A stretch of DNA of 28,919 bases from Spirochaetales bacterium (GTDB lineage: Bacteria > Spirochaetota > Spirochaetia > DTKZ01). The stretch is taken from NCBI GenBank assembly GCA_031274005.1, contig JAISQU010000299.1:1-28919 (forward strand), given 5' to 3'. Position 1 is the stretch's first letter; every line of letters begins with the position of its first letter. Below the pieces are notes generated by a model that saw only the letters and a list, made by a program, of their open reading frames with translations, was not told the DNA's origin and did no database searches. The translations under genes and the position numbers were made by a program. Positions 22,942 through 28,919 of this stretch are shown piece after piece.

Positions 22942-24663
22942 TTATTCCTCCTTCAGCCAGGTACGGATAAGCTGCGCCACATCTCCCGGATGTTCCCGCG
23001 CCAGGTTGATGACATTCTCCGTAAGTTCCATGCGGGTCCGTTCCTCGACGGACATTTCCACTTCCGTACCTTCCTGCTCGGCGCCCCGCAGGGCCGCCTC
23101 ACGCATAGCCTGCTGCTGGCGCGCGAGTTCCTCTTCCCGCAGACGCCGCCGGCGTTCCAGTTCCCGTGAGATAAGCCGGAAAACGATAAACAGGACAAGC
23201 AGCGCGCCCAGTGCGATAAGACAGGAAAGGATGATGAGATTTCTCTGCTGCCTTGCACGGTAATCCCTGTCTTCTTTTTCAAACTGCGCCATACGGGAAA
23301 AGCTGATATGCTGTACGGTTACGGAGTCTCCCCGCTCGCGGCTGTAGCCCACGGCGTTCTGCACAAGGCTTGAGGCTTTGGCAAGTTCCTCGTCTGAAAC
23401 GGGAGTGTACTCCCTTTCTATGCTGCCGTCCGCGTTCAGTATAACATCGCCTTTCTCGTCATATTTCCATCTCCACACCCCGTCAAGGGCTACAGCGACG
23501 GTTACCCGCGTGGTAACCCAGGGGGTACGTTCCTCATCGGTAAAGGTTGTATTGACGACTTCGGTCTGCCCTATCTGACTCTTTCTGTATTCACCGGGCA
23601 TGTTTTCAAGATCCTTGTAAGCGGGGGGAACCTGTCCCTCTACGCCCACGGGCCCCTCAGGATGAAAAGCCCAACCCTTGAACTGCTCATCAAGAACATC
23701 CTTTTTTGTTGTTATGGAAAGAACCTTGGCCCCTTCCTCGGCGGATTCGTCGTAGGGCGTCTTCGGGTTATCCGGGGTTACTATGATGGGGGAATGTTTT
23801 TCATCCCTGATGGTTTTCTTCGATGTGTCCACATCAATATTGAGGTTCACGACCTGAACCCTGTCCTCGCCGTACATTTTCTGCAGGGCGGCAAGAATGG
23901 TATCACGGTAGCGCAGTTCAAACTCCCGCTTGACTTTCAGCTCATCGCGGGTCTGCTTCAGCCGGTCGGAGTCCGCAAATTTACTGAAATCGTTCAGGGT
24001 AATGCCTCTGTTGTCGGTAATAGTGATGTTTTCCGCCAAAAGGCCGGGTATGGCATAGCGCACCAGCCTTTCGATTCCTTCTGTTTTTTTGCGGTTGTCC
24101 GTCAGGTCGGAGCCGGGCTTGGGTGTAATACGGATGGAAGCCGTGATGGGCTTCTGATCCTCGCTGAACATTTCCTTTTCGGGTACGCCGATGATGGCGC
24201 TGACCGCGTCCACGTCCTCAAGGGCGGCGATGTGCCTCTCCAGTTCCTGGGTAACGGCCCGGCGCAGATTGATGTTGCGCTCAAAGTCGGTAATGGTCCA
24301 GCGTTCCACATCGAAGATCTGCCAGGGGTCGGTTCCCACGGGGATGAGGTTTTCCCGCGCCAGAACGCCGCGCATTCTCTGCGCCGTTTTTTCGTCTTTT
24401 ACGAAAACGCGGAAGTCTTCGGTTGTCTGGTAAGGAATTCCTTCCTGATCAAGGCGCTGCGTTATTCTGGTCATTTCCTGCTCGTCAGGAATGCTCCGGT
24501 ATAACAGCGGCGTCATCGAAGGCGATGAAGAGTAGGCCGCCAAAAAGCCGAAACCGCTCAGGGCGGCAACGACAACAGCGGCGAAAATAACGCGCTGCAC
24601 GAGCCTCAGATTTTTCCAGACCGCGGCGGGCCGGCCGAAAAAGTTTTTCAAAAAATCGTTCAT
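22942..24663 (-). CDS. fliF: FliF, flagellar MS-ring protein
   Basis: Inner-membrane ring protein that forms the base of the motor and houses the export gate. The ATG at 24663 was chosen because GGGGAGGGGG lies just upstream; the longer frame begins at a TTG inside the hairpin region. The 573-residue protein has an N-terminal membrane segment (about residues 22-44) and a periplasmic ring-building domain with the LLYRSIPDEQEMTRITQRL and RGVLARENL stretches typical of FliF. A second membrane segment follows (NLIILSCLIALGALLVLF), then a C-terminal cytoplasmic tail for FliG binding (VINLAREHPGDVAQLIRTWL). Its stop overlaps the fliG ribosome site. Confidence 0.97.
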   Translation of the reverse strand: MNDFLKNFFGRPAAVWKNLRLVQRVIFAAVVVAALSGFGFLAAYSSSPSMTPLLYRSIPDEQEMTRITQRLDQEGIPYQTTEDFRVFVKDEKTAQRMRGVLARENLIPVGTDPWQIFDVERWTITDFERNINLRRAVTQELERHIAALEDVDAVSAIIGVPEKEMFSEDQKPITASIRITPKPGSDLTDNRKKTEGIERLVRYAIPGLLAENITITDNRGITLNDFSKFADSDRLKQTRDELKVKREFELRYRDTILAALQKMYGEDRVQVVNLNIDVDTSKKTIRDEKHSPIIVTPDNPKTPYDESAEEGAKVLSITTKKDVLDEQFKGWAFHPEGPVGVEGQVPPAYKDLENMPGEYRKSQIGQTEVVNTTFTDEERTPWVTTRVTVAVALDGVWRWKYDEKGDVILNADGSIEREYTPVSDEELAKASSLVQNAVGYSRERGDSVTVQHISFSRMAQFEKEDRDYRARQQRNLIILSCLIALGALLVLFIVFRLISRELERRRRLREEELARQQQAMREAALRGAEQEGTEVEMSVEERTRMELTENVINLAREHPGDVAQLIRTWLKEE

Positions 24664-24748
24664 GTCCCCCTCCCCGATTGACACGAAAAAATTTCGGATT
24701 GCATGGCAATCCAAAATTGCGATATGGCCGCCTTACGCGGCTGTTTCA
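24664..24748. repeat. Small hairpin cluster between fliE and fliF
   Basis: Three perfect short inverted repeats lie in this gap: CGAAA/TTTCG (24684-24696), GGATTGC/GCAATCC around an ATG loop (24696-24712) and GCCGC/GCGGC (24727-24741). The 10-base word CAAAATTGCG at 24712-24721 also occurs in the hairpin array between fliY and fliO (10558-10567). The left end holds the fliF ribosome binding site. There is no open frame of note. Confidence 0.6.
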
Positions 24749-25075
24749 TTATCGCGTTCCGGTTATATCCCTGTATGCGCGGATAACCCGGTCAATGACC
24801 TGCTTTGTTATATTCAGGCTCATGCTGGCGTCGGCAAGCGACATCATCACATCATGGGCGTCTACCGAATCAGGGTCGGTAACCATACGGCGGGAAAGTT
24901 CCAGGCTCTCCTGCTGTATGGCGTTGACCTTGTTCAGCGTATTAAAGAGCCTGCCGCTGAAATCCTCCGCGTTCGTATTTTGTTCATCAAAAATTCTTGC
25001 GGCCTTCGTCCTGAAACCCGCGGGATTGTTATCCGGCAAAAAACCCAAAGCCTTTGAAATATTCGTAATATCCAT
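24749..25075 (-). CDS. fliE: FliE, MS ring-rod junction protein
   Basis: Small adaptor (108 residues) between the FliF MS ring and the FlgB rod, and an early export substrate. The C-terminal half has the FliE hallmark: a VDAHDVMMSLADASMSLNI stretch followed by TKQVIDRVIRAYRDI. Position between flgC and fliF agrees. An 85-base gap with small stem-loops separates it from fliF. Confidence 0.95.
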   Translation of the reverse strand: MDITNISKALGFLPDNNPAGFRTKAARIFDEQNTNAEDFSGRLFNTLNKVNAIQQESLELSRRMVTDPDSVDAHDVMMSLADASMSLNITKQVIDRVIRAYRDITGTR

Positions 25076-25079
25076 TTAC

Positions 25080-25538
25080 CTACCTCCCGATTTCCAAAGC
25101 CCGCAGAAACATTCCGCGGGCGCCGTTGATAACGGACACATTCGCTTCGTACGCGCGGGAAGCGTCTATCATGTCCACCATTTCATTCACGATACTCACA
25201 TTCGGGTACATAACGTAGCCCGTCTCCGGTCCCGACTTAATGGCGTCAGGATGAGTCGGGTCATACACGGGGCGCAGATTCTCCCTCATGTCTTTTTCAA
25301 TTTTTACGACGCGTACGCCCTTGCCCACATCGCTTTCCAGGGCGCGGGGCAGAAAGGCGCTCTTCCAGTCCGGTTTGTTTGTCCGGGGCGACATGATAAC
25401 CCTGCTTCTCCTGTAGGGGCCGCCTTCGGTCGTGCGGGTGGTATTCGCGTTGGCTATGTTGTCGGAAATAACATCAAGCCTCAGCCTCTGGGCCGTCAGC
25501 CCGGAAGAGGCAATATTCATGCTGGAAAAAAGTCCCAT
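25080..25538 (-). CDS. flgC: FlgC, flagellar proximal rod protein
   Basis: Rod protein that assembles with FlgB and FlgF. The 152-residue protein has the N-terminal rod motif SSGLTAQRLRLDVISDNIANANTTRT and the C-terminal MVDMIDASRAYEANVSVINGARGMFLRALEI, both diagnostic of FlgC. It lies three bases after flgB and four before fliE. Length matches the family norm of about 135-155 residues. Confidence 0.97.
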   Translation of the reverse strand: MGLFSSMNIASSGLTAQRLRLDVISDNIANANTTRTTEGGPYRRSRVIMSPRTNKPDWKSAFLPRALESDVGKGVRVVKIEKDMRENLRPVYDPTHPDAIKSGPETGYVMYPNVSIVNEMVDMIDASRAYEANVSVINGARGMFLRALEIGR

Positions 25539-25541
25539 AGG

Positions 25542-25967
25542 TTATCCTCTCAATACCAGATTGATCTGGTTATAATGGCTCGACGCCACCTGGGTCATAA
25601 GCTGATATATAAGCTGGTTATGCAGCGCCTTCGAGGCTTCCACATCCGGATCCACATTGTTGCCGTTACTTTTTGAGGTGGTCAGAAAATCCAGAACTTT
25701 TTTGGGCCGTACCGTGCTGTAGTCCACCCTCTGCTTCGCAAAGTCCGCTCTCTCCGAATCCGGCCTGTGAGCGGGGAATTTGCCCGCGGGGTTTTCGGAA
25801 TCCAGCGCGGCCTTGAGGGCTGTTTCAAAAGTAAGATCAGAGCGCTTGAAGTGATCCGTGCCGACATTAGCCATGTTGTTGGCAAGAACTTCATGCCGCA
25901 GAATGCCCACATCCATGGACCTGTGCAGCAAATCCATGGTTTTGCCAAAACTGTTATTTAAAAACAT
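25542..25967 (-). CDS. flgB: FlgB, flagellar proximal rod protein
   Basis: Proximal rod component that links the MS ring to the rod in the periplasm; exported by the flagellar type III system. The ATG at 25967 gives 141 residues starting MFLNNSFGKTMDLL. It is preceded by GGGAGGG at good spacing, whereas the longer frame would start at a TTG with no ribosome site. The N-terminal signature LRHEVLANNMANVGT is the rod/hook family motif (usually ANNxANxxT), and the C-terminal helix ends in a typical SHYNQINLVLRG. It is the first of the flagellar genes, three bases ahead of flgC. Confidence 0.96.
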   Translation of the reverse strand: MFLNNSFGKTMDLLHRSMDVGILRHEVLANNMANVGTDHFKRSDLTFETALKAALDSENPAGKFPAHRPDSERADFAKQRVDYSTVRPKKVLDFLTTSKSNGNNVDPDVEASKALHNQLIYQLMTQVASSHYNQINLVLRG

Positions 25968-26021
25968 TTTTTTTCCCTCCCTTCTTATCTTCGACCCTTT
26001 TTTCAAAGGAAATAAGCGTTT
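25968..26021 (-). other. hslU-flgB intergenic spacer
   Basis: This 54-base spacer separates the protease genes from the first flagellar gene. It contains the flgB ribosome binding site (GGGAGGG, eight bases before the ATG) and a purine-rich run. No sigma-70 or sigma-28 type promoter is evident by eye, so flgB may be read from a promoter upstream of the window, as part of the xerC-hslVU transcript. Confidence 0.5.
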
Positions 26022-27542
26022 TCACAGTATGTATCTGCTCAGGTCCTGATTCTGCGCCACATCCTTGAGCTTCTCGTCCACATAGTCCGCTGTTACGGGA
26101 ATGGACTGCCCCTTCAGGTCCGGCGCGTTGAAAGAGACATCCTCAAGCAGGAGTTCCATAATCGTATGAAGCCGGCGCGCGCCTATGTTCTCCGACTGGG
26201 AGTTAACCTCCGCGGCAAGCTCTGCAAGCCGGTTCACGGCGCCCTGGTCGAAATCCAGGAAGACTTCCTCGGTTTTCAAAAGCTCGGTGTACTGCCTGAT
26301 AAGGGCGTTCTGGGGCTGAGTCAAAATGCGGATAAAGTCATCCTTTGTCAAAGCCTCAAGCTCAACCCGTATGGGAAAACGCCCCTGTAGTTCGGGAATA
26401 AGGTCGGATGGTTTGGAAATATGGAAGGCCCCCGCCGCGATAAACAGAATGTGCGAGGTGTCCACCATGCCGTATTTCGTATTGACCTTGCTTCCCTCCA
26501 CTATGGGCAGAATGTCGCGCTGAACCCCTTCGCGGGAAACATCCGCCCCCGTACGCCCCTCTTTTGACGCGATTTTGTCAATTTCGTCGATAAAGATGAT
26601 TCCCATTTGTTCGGCCCTCTCGCGGGCAATGTCGGAGAGCTTATCCGTGTCCACGAGTTTATCCATTTCCTCGGCCACAAGAATTTCCCGAGCCTGTTTA
26701 ACCGTGACCTTTTTCTTTTTCCGCCTTCCCCCGCCCATCATGTTTTTGATGAATCCGCCTATGTTCATGTCCATGGCCTCAAAATTGTTTCCGGAGAAAA
26801 TTTCTATGGTCGCGGGAAAAGGTCCGGCGCCGGCGTCAATTTCTACAAACTTTTCTTCGAGTTCCCCGGCGGCAAGTTTTCTGCGAAAGGCCGCTATGGT
26901 TTTCTCGGAGTCCTGTTCCCGCTCCGGGCCGGGAGCGTCCGCCGGCTGCTGCCTGGCGCGCGTAAGCTGCAGCCCTCCCTCCGGCGGCGGCTGCCCACCG
27001 GCGGCGGGCCCAAAGTTCAGAGGCAGGGAAAATTGCGGCTCTTCTTCCTGCCCGGCGGAAACCGGAGGTTTACGCAGACCCGGAAGAAGCAGATCGATAA
27101 GCGCGTCTTCGGTTCTGCGTTCGGCCTCCTGCCGCACCTCCTCCTGAAGCTCCGTCTTGACCATGGATATGGCGACGGACATAAGGTCGCGCACCATGCT
27201 CTCCACATCGCGCCCCACATAACCGACTTCAGTATACTTTGTGGCTTCCACTTTTATAAAGGGCGCTCCTGTCAGTTTGGAAATGCGCCGCGCAATTTCG
27301 GTTTTTCCCACTCCCGTAGGCCCAATCATGATGATATTCTTGGGAGCAACCTCGTCGCGCAGTTCTTCCGGCAGCCGCCGTCTGCGGACCCTGTTGCGCA
27401 GGGCAATGGCCACGGCTTTTTTCGCCTTGGTCTGGCCCACAATGTATTTATCAAGCTCCTCGACAATCTGCCGGGGAGTAAGCTGGTCGGCGCCGACGCG
27501 CCTAAGCGCCCTGTATCCTGATTCCTCGAATCCGCTTTTCAT
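26022..27542 (-). CDS. hslU: HslU, ATPase/unfoldase subunit of HslUV
   Basis: AAA+ unfoldase that feeds substrates to HslV. The start was set at the ATG at 27542 because GGAGGAG lies five bases upstream and the ATG overlaps the hslV stop; the frame upstream of this runs inside hslV. The 506-residue protein shows the Walker A GPTGVGKT (residues 74-81), the pore motif GYVG (about 107-110), the Walker B IIFIDEID (about 315-322) and the C-terminal tail ending DLSRYIL, which in the family docks into HslV. E. coli HslU is 443 residues. The excess sits in the I domain, where a Pro/Gly/Gln-rich stretch (about 157-213) looks like a disordered insertion. Confidence 0.97.
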   Translation of the reverse strand: MKSGFEESGYRALRRVGADQLTPRQIVEELDKYIVGQTKAKKAVAIALRNRVRRRRLPEELRDEVAPKNIIMIGPTGVGKTEIARRISKLTGAPFIKVEATKYTEVGYVGRDVESMVRDLMSVAISMVKTELQEEVRQEAERRTEDALIDLLLPGLRKPPVSAGQEEEPQFSLPLNFGPAAGGQPPPEGGLQLTRARQQPADAPGPEREQDSEKTIAAFRRKLAAGELEEKFVEIDAGAGPFPATIEIFSGNNFEAMDMNIGGFIKNMMGGGRRKKKKVTVKQAREILVAEEMDKLVDTDKLSDIARERAEQMGIIFIDEIDKIASKEGRTGADVSREGVQRDILPIVEGSKVNTKYGMVDTSHILFIAAGAFHISKPSDLIPELQGRFPIRVELEALTKDDFIRILTQPQNALIRQYTELLKTEEVFLDFDQGAVNRLAELAAEVNSQSENIGARRLHTIMELLLEDVSFNAPDLKGQSIPVTADYVDEKLKDVAQNQDLSRYIL

Positions 27543-28081
27543 CCAATCTCCTCCACAAGTATGCCCGTATTCGTATAGATGCAAATGCCGGCCGCGATTT
27601 TCAGGGAGCGTTCGGCAATTTCCCGCGCGCACAGGTCGGACGCCTGCAAAAAGGCGAGGGCCGCGGCGTACGCGTAATTGCCCCCGGAGCCCACGGCAAT
27701 AGCGCCCTCGTCGGGTTCAATCACATCCCCTGTTCCCGAAAGGACAAACATTTTGTCCTTGTCCGCCACAAGAAGAAGGGCCTCCAGCCGGCGCAGCATT
27801 CTGTCCGTCCTCCAGTCTTTTGCCAGTTCCACTGCCGAACGGGTAAGATCCCCTGAGTATTCTTTTATTTTGGCTTCAAAGCGCTCAAAAAGGGTAAAAG
27901 CGTCGGCCGTCGCTCCGGCAAAACCCACGATGATTTTTCCGTCGTAGATTTTCCTGACCTTGCGGGCGCTGCCCTTCATAATCGTATTCCCCAGAGTTAC
28001 CTGTCCGTCTCCTGCCATAGCAGTTTTGCCGTCCCGCCGTACAGCGAGTATTGTTGTTCCGTGAAACCGTGTTTCCATCAT
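27539..28081 (-). CDS. hslV: HslV, ATP-dependent protease peptidase subunit
   Basis: Proteolytic double-hexamer ring of the cytoplasmic HslUV (ClpQY) protease, the bacterial relative of the proteasome beta subunit. The 180-residue protein begins MMETRFHGTTILAV. By family knowledge the nucleophile is the first Thr of the TT pair, here Thr9, so an eight-residue propeptide would be removed. Conserved stretches follow: AGDGQVTLGN, GFAGATADAFTLFE, AVELAKDWRTDRMLR and AVGSGGNYAYAAA. Two ATG codons lie in tandem at the start; the first (28081) overlaps the xerC stop. The stop overlaps the hslU start by four bases, fitting equal production of both subunits. Identification is near certain. Confidence 0.97.
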   Translation of the reverse strand: MMETRFHGTTILAVRRDGKTAMAGDGQVTLGNTIMKGSARKVRKIYDGKIIVGFAGATADAFTLFERFEAKIKEYSGDLTRSAVELAKDWRTDRMLRRLEALLLVADKDKMFVLSGTGDVIEPDEGAIAVGSGGNYAYAAALAFLQASDLCAREIAERSLKIAAGICIYTNTGILVEEIG

Positions 28082-28919
28082 TGAGCTTTTTCCTTTATCG
28101 GCTTTTCTCTGCGCAGCCCGTGGGGGTGCGCCTTCGCGTGTATATCCTTGAGCGCGTCCAGGCTCAGGTGCGTATACACCTGCGTCGTCGAAAGGCTCGC
28201 GTGTCCCAAAAGTTCCTGAACGACCCGTATATCCGCGCCCCTGTCAAGAATATGGGTGGCGAAACTATGCCGCAGAGTATGCGGCCCGGCGGGCTTCGCT
28301 ATATCTTTTGCGCGAAGGCTGCGCGCGAGAAGATAAAAAATACCGCGCACAGTCAAAGCCCCTCCGTGAAAGTTGATAAACAGGGCGTTCACGGGACCGC
28401 CGGTTTGCGCAGAGGCCGCGGCAAGCCGCGCCTCCCTGTGGGGAAGGTAGTCCAGCAGGGCTTTTTCAGCGCTCTGGCCCACAAAGACAAAACGCTGCCT
28501 GCCGCCCTTTCCCTGTATTTTTATGCTGTGCATTCCGGGCTGCCACAGAGAACCCTTCGCGCCTTTGCGTTCCGCGGTCCTGATGGAAGCGATTTCGCTG
28601 ACGCGGCAGCCGGTGGAATAGATAAGTTCAAACAGGGCCTTGTTGCGGGCCGCGATAAAAAGCCCGCCTTCGGAAGAATCCGCGTTCAGGGCGTCTTCGT
28701 CCCAGCCGTCCAGAAGCCGGTCTATCTCCGTTTCAAATAAAACAGACGGCAGACCGCGGGGGCATTTCAGGCCCTGCACCCCGTCAAAGGGATTGGAGCT
28801 CAGCCTTCCGCGTTCCATCCCGAAGGAGTACAAGCCCTTCAGGGCCGCGAGCGCGCGATTGATGGAAGCGGGGTGCAGACGCCGCCGCGAGAGACAGGTC
28901 ATATAGCCCCTCACCTCTG
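28078..28919 (-). CDS. xerC: Tyrosine recombinase, XerC/XerD type (5' end cut by window edge)
   Basis: Site-specific DNA recombinase of the phage-integrase family; the Xer members resolve chromosome dimers at dif during division. The catalytic set is visible in order: Arg in GCRVSE, Lys in QGKGGRQR, His and Arg in HTLRHSFATH, His in LLGHAS and the nucleophile Tyr in VYTHLS. The core-binding domain is only partly visible: the frame stays open to the last base, so the true start lies beyond the window and roughly 20 to 60 residues are missing. Its stop overlaps the hslV start in a TGA/ATG overlap, so the two are translationally coupled. The xerC-like (codV), hslV, hslU, flagellar gene order is known from Bacillus and spirochaetes. 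Whether it is XerC, XerD or a single Xer cannot be decided here. Confidence 0.9.
   Translation of the reverse strand, partial: EVRGYMTCLSRRRLHPASINRALAALKGLYSFGMERGRLSSNPFDGVQGLKCPRGLPSVLFETEIDRLLDGWDEDALNADSSEGGLFIAARNKALFELIYSTGCRVSEIASIRTAERKGAKGSLWQPGMHSIKIQGKGGRQRFVFVGQSAEKALLDYLPHREARLAAASAQTGGPVNALFINFHGGALTVRGIFYLLARSLRAKDIAKPAGPHTLRHSFATHILDRGADIRVVQELLGHASLSTTQVYTHLSLDALKDIHAKAHPHGLRREKPIKEKAQ

Noticed and set aside
24664..24714. Upstream extension of fliF to a TTG at 24714
   Set aside because: The extension lies in the hairpin region with no ribosome site, while the ATG at 24663 has a strong one and gives the usual N-terminus.
27543..27632. Upstream extension of hslU by 30 codons
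   Set aside because: It lies within hslV in another frame and is unlike HslU. The ATG at 27542 has GGAGGAG and the expected start/stop overlap.
1..28919. tRNA, rRNA, CRISPR array, insertion sequence or prophage
   Set aside because: None of the needed signatures were seen: no cloverleaf with CCA-proximal pattern, no evenly spaced direct repeats and no transposase. The Xer gene is a housekeeping type next to hslV, not an island integrase.

Overview
All 31 genes that can be supported lie on the minus strand, so transcription runs from the right edge of the window to the left. The gene order, the protein families and three spirochaete-type proteins point to a spirochaete, most likely a treponeme or close relative with roughly balanced G+C. 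Those three are a FlgE hook protein carrying the Lys165/Cys178 cross-linking pair, the collar-type protein FlbB, and FlbD. No species can be named from the sequence alone.

Region 1 (about 28919 to 26022): the 3' part of a XerC-type tyrosine recombinase gene cut by the window edge, then hslV and hslU (the HslUV protease). They are joined by start/stop overlaps of a few bases. Region 2 (about 25967 to 15064): flgB, flgC, fliE, fliF, fliG, fliH, fliI, fliJ, flbB, fliK, flgD, flgE, flbD, covering proximal rod, MS ring, switch, export ATPase complex, collar, hook and hook length control. Region 3 (about 15057 to 10648): motA, motB, fliL, fliM, fliY, giving stator and switch/C-ring. Region 4 (about 10427 to 4573): fliO, fliP, fliQ, fliR, flhB, flhA, the membrane export gate. 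Region 5 (4569 to 2438): flhF and flhG, which set flagellar position and number. Region 6 (2362 to 198): an M20-peptidase-like protein whose metal ligands are mostly replaced, overlapping by 4 bases with a glucosyl-3-phosphoglycerate synthase gene. A hairpin and a repeat-like region follow.

Almost all gene junctions are under 30 bases or overlap, so most of the window looks like one long operon. The exceptions are informative. A 220-base gap between fliY and fliO holds a run of four perfect stem-loops. An 85-base gap between fliE and fliF holds three smaller stem-loops. The 109-base gap before fliM holds a very good sigma-70 type promoter and a copy of a short repeated hairpin, whose second copy lies between fliO and fliP. 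The left edge holds three more stem-loops and a nine-G tract. The clusters share short words (ACAGGCTCTTA, CGCTTCAA, CGCAATTTTG), which suggests a family of dispersed hairpin elements placed inside and at the end of the flagellar operon. This is the least explained structure in the window.

Several start codons were moved inward from the longest open frame because a clear ribosome binding site sits just upstream of an internal start (hslU, flgB, fliF, fliJ, fliK, fliP, and fliO with an apparent CTG start). No tRNA, rRNA, CRISPR array, insertion sequence or prophage was seen.
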